Of a DNA stretch of 42,151 nucleotides, positions 33,401-41,744 are shown piece after piece (the stretch's first letter is position 1; each line of letters starts with the position of its first letter). The translations under genes and the position numbers were made by a program. Location: positions 1 to 42,151 of the forward strand of contig JAJDUM010000029.1 of NCBI GenBank assembly GCA_022826645.1. The letters run 5' to 3'. The notes under the pieces are model-generated. The model did no database searches. It saw only the letters and a program-made list of their open reading frames with translations, and was not told where the DNA came from. Origin of the DNA: Candidatus Poribacteria bacterium. GTDB lineage: Bacteria > Poribacteria > WGA-4E > PCPOR2b.

Positions 33401-35659
33401 AATCCCCTCAAGTACTGAACCGTTAGCGTCCTGCGCTTCAACGACAAATGGCTGAGGCAACGATGTGAGGGCTGTCCCTGTCTGGTTATCGCCTGAGATT
33501 TTCAGAAGGGCGGGATGGGGTTGATTGTGAAAATGTACCTCAATCCCTCTCGCCTGCATGGCAGGGATGTGTGTGTTGATAGAGGCGTAACTCAGCGGGT
33601 TGTCCCAAAGATACAATTTTGTCAGTTGTATCAACCCCGATAGTGCAGATATATCCGATATGGAGTTGTTGGCAAGATTCAGCGTTGTCAGTTGTGTCAA
33701 CCCCGACAGTACAGATATATCCGATAGGGTATTGTTGGTAAGTTCCAGAGATTTGAGGCGGTGTGCATGTTCAAGACCGGTGAGATTCGTTATCTGGTGG
33801 GTGGGAGCACTAAGTCTCCGTAATTCCAGCATCGCATGCGTCGTGAGCGGAACCCCTGGGGACAGGCCGAGGGTTTCCCGTACTACCGCCGCTAAATTGG
33901 CATCCGGTATTGATACAACTTCAGGCGGCGGCAGCAGCGAAGTAACATCAATTGGATAGGGCTGACTCCATGAGATGCTTCCATTTACATTCATGATCTG
34001 AAGGGATACACTATTATGATCTTCCCATGGTAATAATGCGGTGGTGACAAATTCAACGCTGCTGCTTGTGCCGTTTAATCGCTTACAATCAACAAGTTGC
34101 CAAGATTCAGGGTCTCGATGGAACTTAAGCAGTTGTGCTCGATGGAGTCCAGCCGTATCGGTTACTTCAAAGCGCAGGCGGATAGCATTTGGGGGAGAGG
34201 CAAGGCTCGGCGGGAGCATTTCAATCCTTGTTGTGCCATGGGCTGGGGTCCGGAAGAAGTTTTGACCTTGACGGTTGGTATTGAAGTAGCGGTGGACATC
34301 CAACCGTTCGGCAGCGCATTTGGATAACGTCCTCCTATCATTTCCGTAAGACATAATGTAGGCATCACTGCGGAAATCATGGCGCAATCCGAAGGTATGT
34401 CCGAGTTCGTGGGCAGCAATCTGAAAAGAAAGTCCGCTACTAAATGCGATTCCCTCGTTCCCGCTACTCGGTGTTCTGGCTTTACCACCGGCACCGTTAA
34501 TGAAATAACCACTGTCAACTACAACGAGATAGATAGTCTTGAACGTATTAAACTGTTCCTCGATTTCCTCTGTGACTTTGATTACGGTTTTTTCCTCATA
34601 ATAGTCAGCGATGAACTGGCCAGCCATGCGATGCACCACCGCCTTCCCGGTCATATCGGCTTCAAACCGAAAGGTTTTCCCCCCAAACCCGTAGGATTCC
34701 ATACTGTCTGCGTAGAACTGCTGGACCTCTTTTATCAACGTGTCCATCTCTGTGTCTATATCTGGCCGGGGTTGACGGTCGCTTGGAAGGAAATAGATGA
34801 GTCGCACGGTGTAGAGTTCACCGACATTCAAATGCCTCCTGTCGTCAAACTCCACCGTAACCCCTCTGCTTTGGAGGGTTGGGATGTGGGTATTGATTGG
34901 TGTGGGGTTGATGCTAAGTAAGTAGTTGCCCCTCAGATCAACCGTGTCTCCACTCCCTAACCCCGTATTTGCTACAAGGGGTGAAATGTCACTGATGTTG
35001 TTGTACCTAAGATACAGCGTTGTCAGGTTAGTTAGCCCTGCCAGCGGTGAGATGTCACTGATGCTGTTAAAATAAAGATACAGCCGTGTCAGGTTAGTTA
35101 GCCCTGCCAGCGGTGAGATGTCACTGATGTTGTTTCCACCAAGCTCCAGCGTTGTCAGGTTAGTTAATCCTGCCAGCGGTGAGATGTCACTGATGCTGTT
35201 GAAATGAAGCTCCAGCGTTGTCAGGTTAGTTAGCCCTGCCAGCGGTGAGATGTCACTGATGTTGTTGTAACTAATATTCAACGTTCTCAGGTTGGTTAGT
35301 CCTGCCAGCGGTGAGATGTCACCGATGTTGTTGTAAAGAAGATTCAGCGTTGTCAGGTTGGTTAGTCCTGCCAGCGGTGAGATGTCACTGATGCTGTTGT
35401 AATAAAGATTCAGCCATGTCAGGTTGGTCGCCCCCTCAAGCCCGGTCAAATTGCTGATGTTGGATTCGTATGCTTCAAGACTGGTTAAAGTTGCCATATC
35501 CAACGCGGTGATAGTAGCACCCGACGCTTTGCCAAGAGCCGACTCAATCGCAGCGCGGAGATTGGGGTCGGGGATAGTTACCGTTTGTGCTGTTGCAACC
35601 AGGGGAAAGATAAAACACATCAACAAAAACAATGTGAACCGAAACGGGTGTTTCATCAT
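30428..35659 (-). CDS. Giant secreted LRR protein with metzincin protease site, Ig-like domains and FlgD-like tail
   Basis: A 1743-residue protein. Residues 1-25 are a signal peptide ending VATAQ. Internalin-type 22-residue leucine-rich repeats run from about 60 to 250 (LAGLTNLTTL..NNISDISP). A protease-like domain at about 275-470 carries HELGHTFGLRHD, giving zinc ligands H417, H421, H427 and catalytic E418, with a Met-turn M436 (YIMSYG), as in metzincins. Three further modules alternate short LRR blocks (about 620-700, 850-950, 1105-1185) with bacterial Ig-like (Big_1-type) domains (PHPFVVEVRDQF, TVTAGGG, DANGRAQSTLTLG). The C-terminus (NYPNPFNPETWIPYRL to GIYFYALTAGDYSATRKMVI) is a FlgD-like or T9SS-like domain. 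It is probably exported and surface-bound, and may bind and cleave proteins. A dispersed palindromic repeat is embedded in frame near residues 1523-1550. Confidence 0.85.
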   Translation of the reverse strand: MMKHPFRFTLFLLMCFIFPLVATAQTVTIPDPNLRAAIESALGKASGATITALDMATLTSLEAYESNISNLTGLEGATNLTWLNLYYNSISDISPLAGLTNLTTLNLLYNNIGDISPLAGLTNLRTLNISYNNISDISPLAGLTNLTTLELHFNSISDISPLAGLTNLTTLELGGNNISDISPLAGLTNLTRLYLYFNSISDISPLAGLTNLTTLYLRYNNISDISPLVANTGLGSGDTVDLRGNYLLSINPTPINTHIPTLQSRGVTVEFDDRRHLNVGELYTVRLIYFLPSDRQPRPDIDTEMDTLIKEVQQFYADSMESYGFGGKTFRFEADMTGKAVVHRMAGQFIADYYEEKTVIKVTEEIEEQFNTFKTIYLVVVDSGYFINGAGGKARTPSSGNEGIAFSSGLSFQIAAHELGHTFGLRHDFRSDAYIMSYGNDRRTLSKCAAERLDVHRYFNTNRQGQNFFRTPAHGTTRIEMLPPSLASPPNAIRLRFEVTDTAGLHRAQLLKFHRDPESWQLVDCKRLNGTSSSVEFVTTALLPWEDHNSVSLQIMNVNGSISWSQPYPIDVTSLLPPPEVVSIPDANLAAVVRETLGLSPGVPLTTHAMLELRRLSAPTHQITNLTGLEHAHRLKSLELTNNTLSDISVLSGLTQLTTLNLANNSISDISALSGLIQLTKLYLWDNPLSYASINTHIPAMQARGIEVHFHNQPHPALLKISGDNQTGTALTSLPQPFVVEAQDANGSVLEGISVTFAVAAGGGTLSVTNTTTDANGRAQAHLTLGSTAGTSTISVAAAVISQPVSFAATAILLSDPVMIPDAALRAKIAAAFGKPSDGVITVGEMLTLTALNANNANISELTGLSYAPNLKTLSLDNSPSDMTYLAKLPELKTLSLNNNNLSDVAFLAGVSQLTTLSLDNNNLSDISTIVGLTELKTLHLKGNPLSYSALHTHIPAMEANGVVVIADPRTPTTLLKISEVHGVAGAGLPVRVVVQDEKGLRFPGVPVTFTITAGGGHLSALTATTDSDGVARTTLTLGETPGVNTVRVVAAEGTTDSFTITGIDVNVPVTVPDAALRARIAETLSKPDGIQLTAGELLELMTLDARKANIQGLTGLEHAHNLKSLKLEYTSISDISALSGLTKLTTLDLGNNSISDISALSELTQLTKLYLWGNPLSYASIYTHIPAMQAKGIRVWFDPRTPMTLVKILGDGQQATINTPLPHPFVVEVRDQFNRLFSGVPVTFTVTAGGGRLNVTSTRTDANGRAQSTLTLGSDQKTNTVSVSAAEIEQPVTFDALSHEFRLSVPVGISLIHVPLKVTTVDGVEKPIESVADLYDALGGAATVNLLGTHDAATQRWFSYSGDPDKDPSGAQPLTDEKGIIASMKAPVTVDLFGAALGANGRSVITLYPGWNVVGVPLRDSKITRVSDLFALEGIENNVSAITVSDNGKFKTIRRVGDDGDINVIGGQSFILKAQATATATISGEGWYNTTTKLSAPAITGIQVTDTTPVLALRGSIVASRDGWGKLPWSGQWISSGGERGRMPHLQPGRGFRVKVKNLSAPGVDREVTSRSAVTTGTGTEGIGYRLTVVDIEAGRAAKIGDILEISAQSTNPFVGVESLQYTVTAEDVKRSWIQLPALVAYEIPTETELLANYPNPFNPETWIPYRLAEDAFVTLTIYDSGGQVVRTLEVGHRIAAVYESRSKAIYWDGKNALGEGVASGIYFYALTAGDYSATRKMVILK
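31016..31078. repeat. Dispersed palindromic repeats inside the LRR protein gene
   Basis: 31016-31042 (CTGTAGGTGGGGCATC, then CTGCCCCGCTC) is a near copy of the intergenic hairpin at 13357-13383. It is followed at about 31060-31077 by a second palindrome with arms CTGCCCTG and CAGGGCAG. The sequence stays in frame and encodes the atypical stretch GKLPWSGQWISSGGERGRM. Confidence 0.7.
35041..35436. repeat. Six tandem 66-bp units encoding leucine-rich repeats
   Basis: CCAGCGGTGAGATGTCAC recurs at 35041, 35107, 35173, 35239, 35305 and 35371, exactly 66 bp apart, each unit encoding 22 residues. Near identity at the DNA level, not only in protein, points to recent duplication or gene conversion and predicts copy-number variation. 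Confidence 0.9.
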
Positions 35660-35813
35660 AATTTATGTCCATTGTCCTTTCCCTACCATTCAAGTTGAAA
35701 ATCCAGCGTATCGGAGGGTTCATTAAAAATTTGAAAGAGTGGGAAACTGAAAGATTGAGATAGACAGATTCACTCCATCTTTCCCCCTTCCAAGCAACTC
35801 AGGTTAACCTAAC

Positions 35814-36170
35814 TTAAAAATAATTCACAGTCCAGAGTGTGCGCAAGACGATTAAACCGATACCCATTCCGCCGAAGACAAGGATCAGTAGAATACTCAC
35901 AACCATTGCCAGTCGGATGATTCGTTCACCTAATGCAGGTTGCTCAACCGACCACGCGTGTGCCAGCCAAAAGACCAAGCCAACGCTGATAAGGATCAGG
36001 GTTGATGCCCCCAAGACACCGAGCAAAAGCCCTGTGAAATCAACCATCATCATGCTTTCAATCAAGGAACCGCTCTGTGACCAACGTTTGATAACACCAA
36101 TTAGAATCCCGATGAGGCTTAAAATAAAAATAACAAAAGCGATTAACGTTTTTCTGAATGCTGTTTTCAT
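35814..36170 (-). CDS. Small integral membrane protein, unknown function
   Basis: A 118-residue protein with three predicted transmembrane helices at about 8-27, 47-70 and 86-108. The first is preceded by MKTAFRK (positive inside). No family is recognised. Its ATG lies 5 bp after the stop of the FAD-linked oxidase gene, so it is cotranscribed and may be translationally coupled; it might anchor or serve that enzyme, but this is only context. The 154-bp gap on its other side shows no gene. Confidence 0.6.
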   Translation of the reverse strand: MKTAFRKTLIAFVIFILSLIGILIGVIKRWSQSGSLIESMMMVDFTGLLLGVLGASTLILISVGLVFWLAHAWSVEQPALGERIIRLAMVVSILLILVFGGMGIGLIVLRTLWTVNYF

Positions 36171-36175
36171 GTTAC

Positions 36176-37591
36176 TCAGAGCGGTATGACCTTGCCGGGG
36201 TTCATAATATTTTGTGGGTCTAGGGACTTTTTGATGGCGTACATTACGTCGACGCCTTGTCCATGCTCCTGCCTAAGCGCCTCGATTTTACCTAACCCGA
36301 TGCCGTGTTCACCGGTGCATGTGCCGTCCATTTGTAACGCGTATTCAACGAAGAGTTGGCTCAACCGTTGTGCTTCTTCCAACTCTTCGGGGCGATTGGG
36401 ATCGAGGGGGAATACCACATGGAAATTGCCATCTCCTACATGCCCAAGCAGGGGCGCGATTAAGCCGGAGGCTTCGATTTCCTGCTTGGTTTTCAGGATG
36501 CAATCCGCCAAGCGCGAGATAGGAACGCAAACATCCGTGACATACCCGACCGATCCGGGGCGAAGTGCCAATGAAGCGTAATAGCTGTCATACCGTGCCT
36601 GCCAGAGCCTGTTGCGCTCTTCCTCCCCGGCTGCCCATTGGAAGCCTTCGCCGCCATGTTCTCGGACGATTGTGCCTACAGTTTCTGCTTGCTCAGTCAC
36701 TGCTGATTTTGAACCGTGGAATTCAAAAAGGAGTGTTGGAGCGACCTTATAGTCTAAGGCAGAGTAGGCGTTGACCGCACCCATCTGAACCTCGTCCAGC
36801 AGCTCTAATCGAGCCACGGGTATGCCGGATCCAATTACTTGGATGGCTGTGTTTGCTGCTGCTGCAACATCTGAAAACGCACATACCGCAGCCGAAACCG
36901 CCTCTGGTGTCTTTGCTAACTTTAGTGTTACCTCTATGATGATGCCGAGTGTCCCTTCCGAACCCACAAACAATCGCGTTAAATCATAGCCTGCGGAGGA
37001 TTTGCGGGCGCGACCCCCAGTGCGGATAATGTTCCCATCGGCGGTTACTACTGTCAATCCCAGTACATTTTCTCGCATGGTGCCGTAACGGACTGCGGCG
37101 TTGCCCGACGCACGGGTTGCCGCCATACCGCCCAACGAAGCGTCTGCTCCCGGATCGACAGGAAAGTAAAGCCCCGTCCCGGTATCGGAAAGATGGCTGT
37201 TGAGCTGCATCCGTGTGACCCCTGCCTGCACTGTCGCGTCCATGTCGTTCTGACTGACCTGAAGAATTTGGTCCATCTGAGTCAAATCGACGCAGATACC
37301 CCCGTGGATAGCGACAACCGCTCCTTCAACTCCCGTTCCTGTACCGAAGGGGACAATCGGAACCGAATATCGCGCACAGGTTTGTACTATTTGAGAAACT
37401 TCAGCGTTACTATGGGGGAGTGCAACGGCATGCGGCAGGTGGGGTAGGTGATGAGAGACATCTTTCGCATGTTCTACTCGAACATCCTTCGCTGTGGTCA
37501 GGCGGTCACCCAGTAAACTGTGCAATTCGTTGAACGCTTCCGCACTCACAGCGGTCTCCTGATGGTGTTGTGCGGTTGCATGGTTACTCAT
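36176..37591 (-). CDS. FAD-linked oxidase of the GlcD / D-lactate dehydrogenase type
   Basis: A 471-residue protein with a PCMH-type FAD-binding domain (VPIVPFGTGTGVEGAVVAIHGG near 75-95, DPGADASLGGMAATRASG near 160-177, GSEGTLGIIIEVTLKL) and a C-terminal FAD_oxidase_C domain with GHVGDGNFHVVFP and GTCTGEHGIGLGK, the metal- and substrate-binding motifs. Members oxidise D-2-hydroxy acids such as D-lactate or glycolate and pass electrons to a quinone or cytochrome. The ATG at 37591 follows GAGG by about 9 bp; the longer frame, back to 37696, begins where the upstream stop lies. It follows the DapA-like gene by 104 bp. Confidence 0.85.
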   Translation of the reverse strand: MSNHATAQHHQETAVSAEAFNELHSLLGDRLTTAKDVRVEHAKDVSHHLPHLPHAVALPHSNAEVSQIVQTCARYSVPIVPFGTGTGVEGAVVAIHGGICVDLTQMDQILQVSQNDMDATVQAGVTRMQLNSHLSDTGTGLYFPVDPGADASLGGMAATRASGNAAVRYGTMRENVLGLTVVTADGNIIRTGGRARKSSAGYDLTRLFVGSEGTLGIIIEVTLKLAKTPEAVSAAVCAFSDVAAAANTAIQVIGSGIPVARLELLDEVQMGAVNAYSALDYKVAPTLLFEFHGSKSAVTEQAETVGTIVREHGGEGFQWAAGEEERNRLWQARYDSYYASLALRPGSVGYVTDVCVPISRLADCILKTKQEIEASGLIAPLLGHVGDGNFHVVFPLDPNRPEELEEAQRLSQLFVEYALQMDGTCTGEHGIGLGKIEALRQEHGQGVDVMYAIKKSLDPQNIMNPGKVIPL

Positions 37592-37695
37592 CTCGTGCCT
37601 CTGTTTCGTGGTATGTTCCTTCTCGATTTTCCCTATGAATTGGGGATTGGAGGTGCCAATCGACATGAAGGGATTTCGGTGCAGGAGAACAGGCA

Positions 37696-38619
37696 TTACG
37701 CTGGGCGTGTGCGCGATGCGCCAAAGAGTTCCTCCAGTTTCTCCTGCACTTCATTAAGCAGGTTTGGACTGGGCGGCGGATTCGGCTGTCCGAGCAGATT
37801 GTTGGGATATAACCCCTGAAGTTGTACCGCTGACTTCATCACCCCTAACCAGTTTTTGTCAATTGCCCATTGGAGCCAAGGTTCTTCGTAACGATAAACC
37901 ATCTCCCACGCCTGAGTGTAGTTTCCTGCAACTAACAACTGATAAAACTGCAAGGCGATGTCGGGGCGGAAAGGCGCGATGGGGCACAGGTAAGCAGGTG
38001 AACCGATCTGGTGTCCAAACACGAAGTTACGCATCTGTCCGCCGCTGACCACACCAAAACCCTCATTCTTCGTGCTGCGAACCAAGTCATAATAGTCATA
38101 AAAAGGATGTGCATCGTTCTTCATGCCAACGATGTTGGGACGTCGCGCTAGCTCTGCTACGACCTCTACGGGGAATGGCGGCGGTGCAACACCCCAGAGC
38201 AATAACGGTATGTCGGACGCATCTTCAATCAGGTCGAAATATCCGACTAATGCCTCTCGTGTCTTGGGCAGCCACGGGTTAATTTGCACCTTAACAGCAT
38301 CAACGCCGACGGCATCAGCGTGTTTCAGAAAATCGCGAGTTTTCGATGGTTTCCAATAGCTGGTGGACGCAATGCACAGCGAGCGTCCAGCGTTGACAGA
38401 TGCGATAATCTCCGTTAATTCCCAGAGTTCTTCATCGCTGATACTCGCAAATTCGCTGCTCCCATAAGTGAGCAAGAGCACAGGGGTTTTCTCTTCGCAC
38501 AGCCAATTGATGTATGCTCCAACAGCGTCGTAGTTGATTGTGCCGTCTGCGTTGAAACAGACATTTATGGGCACTACCGGTCCTTTCATACGTTCTAACA
38601 CTTGTGCAGCTCTGTCCAT
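37696..38619 (-). CDS. Dihydrodipicolinate synthase / N-acetylneuraminate lyase (DapA) family protein
   Basis: A 307-residue TIM-barrel aldolase-like protein. K167 in NIVGMKNDAHPF is the expected Schiff-base lysine. The region LTYGSSEFASISDEEL replaces the usual GTTGE motif, and NPWLPK stands where DapA has the catalytic tyrosine (PYY), so it is unlikely to be a true DapA. A sugar-acid or keto-acid lyase or dehydratase role is more plausible and fits the neighbouring hydroxy-acid oxidase gene. GGAGG lies 8 bp before the ATG at 38619; the longer frame overlaps the SGNH gene and is rejected. The gap to the upstream SGNH gene is 38 bp. Confidence 0.8.
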   Translation of the reverse strand: MDRAAQVLERMKGPVVPINVCFNADGTINYDAVGAYINWLCEEKTPVLLLTYGSSEFASISDEELWELTEIIASVNAGRSLCIASTSYWKPSKTRDFLKHADAVGVDAVKVQINPWLPKTREALVGYFDLIEDASDIPLLLWGVAPPPFPVEVVAELARRPNIVGMKNDAHPFYDYYDLVRSTKNEGFGVVSGGQMRNFVFGHQIGSPAYLCPIAPFRPDIALQFYQLLVAGNYTQAWEMVYRYEEPWLQWAIDKNWLGVMKSAVQLQGLYPNNLLGQPNPPPSPNLLNEVQEKLEELFGASRTRPA

Positions 38620-38657
38620 AATTAAGCCTCCGCCGGGGATACGTGAATAAGGTGTTT

Positions 38658-39293
38658 CTACCAGTCCGCCTGTTTGAGAAATTCCAACGCCATCAGTGTA
38701 TGTCCTTCCGGGTTGGGATGGACGCCATCCTCCGTTGTCCACAACGCTCCCGGCCGTGCGGCTACCGCCCGGTCAAACGCTTCGTTTGTTCGTATCAATC
38801 GAGCGTTGAATTCGTCGGCAAGCCGATGGATAATTTCATTATAGGCATCAACGTCCAACGGACGCGGCTGGGCGACATCTTCTTCAATGTAAAAGGTTTC
38901 GAACATGAAAAGCCCTGCGCCCAGTTCATCTCTCGCGCGGGTGAGAATGCGTCGATAGCATTCCTCCCATTCTGGGAGATATGTTTCGTTTGGAATCCCC
39001 GCTCCAAGTTGTCGTGACGCATTATTGATACCGATTTTCACCGACAGCCAGTCCGGTTTTTCAGCGATGACATCTGTATCCCACCGTGCCTCGAGCCCTT
39101 CGACGACATCGCCGCCGATGCCTTTATTGACATATTCTACTCGGCAGTCTGGGTATTTTGCGGTGATTAGTTCAGTTACCTTGTTCACATAGCCGTGCCC
39201 AAGTGGTGCGTGGTCGCCACGCCGTCCGCAGTCGGTGATACTATCACCAATAAAAAGTACCTTTTCATCTGACTGAAACAGTAGGTTGCTCAT
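38658..39293 (-). CDS. SGNH/GDSL hydrolase family protein
   Basis: A 211-residue esterase-like protein. Block I is LFIGDSITDCGRR with the nucleophile S18; block II includes NKGIGGDVVEGL; block III is VKIGINNASRQ; block V is TTEDGVHPNPEGH, holding the catalytic D and H. There is no signal peptide. The family deacylates sugars, lipids or aryl esters. GAGAGG precedes the ATG. It appears to be the first gene of a minus-strand catabolic cluster with the DapA-like aldolase and the FAD-linked oxidase genes. Confidence 0.85.
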   Translation of the reverse strand: MSNLLFQSDEKVLFIGDSITDCGRRGDHAPLGHGYVNKVTELITAKYPDCRVEYVNKGIGGDVVEGLEARWDTDVIAEKPDWLSVKIGINNASRQLGAGIPNETYLPEWEECYRRILTRARDELGAGLFMFETFYIEEDVAQPRPLDVDAYNEIIHRLADEFNARLIRTNEAFDRAVAARPGALWTTEDGVHPNPEGHTLMALEFLKQADW

Positions 39294-39553
39294 AGGTTTC
39301 CTCTCACTTCGGTTTCACCCGTCTATAGCCGAAGTTGTGGTTTAGCGAAGGGGTTGCTACAGCGGCGGACAGGCGCATTTGCGATTAACATCATACAATT
39401 GTAGGCGATGGTGTGTGCGCTGTCAATATCAAACGCACGTCTCAAGTTGTCAGAAGATCTCGAAAATTGTCACACTTATGCGGTTTTGTCCGTTTAGTTT
39501 AGTAAGGTGTTGTTGCGAGGAATCTTGGGCAGCATATTCACGCTTCATTGGGG

Positions 39554-39582
39554 TTGACAGCGGTACGATGGCGTGATATAAT
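39554..39582 (+). promoter_or_regulatory. Consensus sigma70 promoter
   Basis: A perfect TTGACA (39554-39559), a 17-bp spacer and a perfect TATAAT (39577-39582), 33 bp before the membrane protein gene at 39616. The rest of the 322-bp divergent gap (39294-39615) shows no gene. Confidence 0.8.
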
Positions 39583-39615
39583 CTCCGCATCAGACCGAAT
39601 TTTTGGGAGAGTAGT

Positions 39616-40158
39616 ATGCCTCGAAAGAAAATGATTGCCTTAACAGCGAGTCAGATTGCTTTGGGCGGATCTATCGGTTTAGCAAGTGGCTGGCTTTGCT
39701 GCCTGATTGTTGAACTGCTGTTTTGGAAAGGTTTAATCGGCGACCGCGTGCAGCACGGTTTCTGGGTAGGTTTACTTCTACTAATCTCCTTTGGTGCGAC
39801 ATACGGGAGTGCTCTTGTTGGTGTTGCTGAAGGTGTTATATTTGCCGGACGCCGCTTTGGCATGGGTGTAGACCGTAAGCGCGCATACCAAGGTGCCTTT
39901 CTTGGTGCCCCCGCGATAGTAGCGTTGATGTCGCTGCTGAATATCCATTGGGACGCGTTAGTTGCCTCGAATTTGCTCTTCTACATACTCCTTAATGTAG
40001 CGCAACTACTTGCCCTTATCGTATCTCTACCCCTTCGTATTTTGCTAGCAATAAAATGCCCTCCCGAGCTTTTGTACATCGTTGCGGCACCGATTAGCGC
40101 AATCCTTGGCTACCGGCTTGGTATGGAGCGGAAGCGGACAGCGTCGGCTGAACTCTAG
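39616..40158 (+). CDS. Hypothetical integral membrane protein
   Basis: A 180-residue protein with four likely transmembrane helices (about 12-36, 47-72, 92-112 and 116-145) and a glycine-rich, weakly hydrophobic segment near the end (LYIVAAPISAILGYRLG). There is a basic start (MPRKKM). No family is recognised. It is driven by a consensus promoter, so it is likely well expressed. purF follows 91 bp later on the same strand and may share the transcript; no functional link is implied. Confidence 0.65.
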   Translation: MPRKKMIALTASQIALGGSIGLASGWLCCLIVELLFWKGLIGDRVQHGFWVGLLLLISFGATYGSALVGVAEGVIFAGRRFGMGVDRKRAYQGAFLGAPAIVALMSLLNIHWDALVASNLLFYILLNVAQLLALIVSLPLRILLAIKCPPELLYIVAAPISAILGYRLGMERKRTASAEL

Positions 40159-40249
40159 CCCGGATCCAGACTGTCAAGATTTTCGGACGCCAGACAACAG
40201 TGTGCCGATGTGTGGCGAAATATCCGATGAATTGGAGACTCATCCAAAT

Positions 40250-41683
40250 ATGGAACATTTCGATGCGTTTGATGATAAGCCGAGGTGTGAGTGTGGGGTG
40301 TTCGGCATTTTAGGGCACCCCAAAGCTGTCGAATTCACTTACTTGGCTTTACGCGCCCTTCAGCACCGAGGTCAAGAGAGCGCAGGGATTGCTGCTGCAG
40401 ATGACGATGCGTTCACATATCATCATGGTATGGGGCTTGTTGCGACGATCTTTGATTCGGATACCTTGGGGAAGCTGGAAGGTGACCTTGCGCTGGGTCA
40501 CAACCGGTATTCGACAACCGGACACAGCACCCTTCAGAACGCGCAGCCGCTGGTTCGAGAATATAAGCGGGGTCCGCTTGCTATTGCGCATAACGGCAAC
40601 CTTGTAAATGCCCAGCGGATCCGCAATGACCTTGAGGATGCCGGTTCAATTTTTAGTACGACTTCCGATACAGAGGTTATCGCTCACCTCATCGCCCGTT
40701 CCCGACAGACGCTACTGGAAGACCGTATCATGGATGCCCTCAAAGAGATTCGCGGCGCGTACTCACTTGTCTTTATGGGGAGATCTATCCTGATTGGCGT
40801 ACGAGATATTTACGGTTTCCGACCACTCTGGTTGGGGCGCGTTGGCGATTCCTACGTTCTCACTTCTGAAACGTGTGCTTTCGATGTGATTGAGGGCGAG
40901 CCAATCCGCGAGATTAGCCCCGGCGAAATGGTCATTATTACTGGGGCAGATCAAGAACCGGAATCATTTATGTTCGGGCAGCAGCAACCTCACCTATCGC
41001 AATGTATCTTTGAATATATTTACCTCTCGCGTCCAGACAGCGTTGTATTTGGTGAACTGGTTAACCGTCCAAGACGTGAACTTGGCAGGCAACTGGCGCG
41101 TGAGTGCCCCGCAGCGGCGGATATCGTTATTCCTGTACCGGATTCGGCAACACTTTCTGCATTGGGATATTCAGAAGAATCGGGGATTCCGTTTGATGTA
41201 GGACTCTATCGAAATTCTTACGTAGGCCGTGCCTTCATGAACCCCTCTCAAGAGGTGCGTGAACTGATGGTCAAGGTGAAACTGAACCCGATTCGTGATG
41301 TACTTGAAGGCAAACGCGTTGTGGTAGTTGATGATTCCATTATGCGAGGAACTGAGAGCCGGAAGTTTGTGAAGATGCTTCGTGAGGGTGGTGCTACAGA
41401 GGTTCATGTCCGCATCGCTTCTCCGCCCAATAAATTTCCCTGTTTTTACGGTATCGATACCCCTACCCGCAAAGAATTGATCGCTAGTTCACACACCATT
41501 GAGGAGACCTGCAAATACATCCGTGCAGATAGTTTAGGATATCTCAGTATTGAAGGGATGCTCAAATGTATGAAGTCACCCGCTGATTTTTGCACGGCTT
41601 GTTTTGATGGCAGCTATCCCATCGAATTTAGTGGGCAATCGACGTCGCAACTCCCCATTACTTTTATGAATGAAGCGGATTAG
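40250..41683 (+). CDS. purF: Amidophosphoribosyltransferase
   Basis: A 477-residue enzyme for the first step of purine synthesis, making phosphoribosylamine from PRPP and glutamine. A 14-residue propeptide precedes the catalytic C15 (CGVFGILGH). The glutaminase domain includes LQHRGQESAGIA and HNRYSTTG, and the PRPP site is VVVVDDSIMRGTESRK. Four cysteines of the Bacillus-type 4Fe-4S cluster are in place: CIFEYIYL, PCFYGID and DFCTACF. The ATG at 40250 is chosen because GGAGA lies 11 bp upstream and it gives the usual short propeptide; an ATG at 40208 is possible. Two palindromes follow the stop. Confidence 0.95.
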   Translation: MEHFDAFDDKPRCECGVFGILGHPKAVEFTYLALRALQHRGQESAGIAAADDDAFTYHHGMGLVATIFDSDTLGKLEGDLALGHNRYSTTGHSTLQNAQPLVREYKRGPLAIAHNGNLVNAQRIRNDLEDAGSIFSTTSDTEVIAHLIARSRQTLLEDRIMDALKEIRGAYSLVFMGRSILIGVRDIYGFRPLWLGRVGDSYVLTSETCAFDVIEGEPIREISPGEMVIITGADQEPESFMFGQQQPHLSQCIFEYIYLSRPDSVVFGELVNRPRRELGRQLARECPAAADIVIPVPDSATLSALGYSEESGIPFDVGLYRNSYVGRAFMNPSQEVRELMVKVKLNPIRDVLEGKRVVVVDDSIMRGTESRKFVKMLREGGATEVHVRIASPPNKFPCFYGIDTPTRKELIASSHTIEETCKYIRADSLGYLSIEGMLKCMKSPADFCTACFDGSYPIEFSGQSTSQLPITFMNEAD

Positions 41684-41706
41684 CGAAAACTCCTTTAGGT
41701 CTAAGC

Positions 41707-41726
41707 CCCAAACATTTATGTTTGGG
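41707..41726 (+). terminator. Hairpin downstream of purF (possible terminator)
   Basis: Perfect arms CCCAAACAT and ATGTTTGGG around TT. It is followed by a loose T-rich stretch (GCTTTTAG), so termination could be weak. Confidence 0.5.
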
Positions 41727-41744
41727 ATACAGATTGCTTTTAGA

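Noticed and set aside
34379..34921. A 180-codon plus-strand ORF opposite the LRR protein gene
   Set aside because: It is antisense to the conserved metzincin and LRR coding region and has no ribosome site or recognisable domain; it exists because of the codon bias of the real gene.
35041..35436. Regular 66-bp repeats considered as a CRISPR-like array
   Set aside because: There are no unique spacers; each unit translates in frame to a 22-residue leucine-rich repeat.
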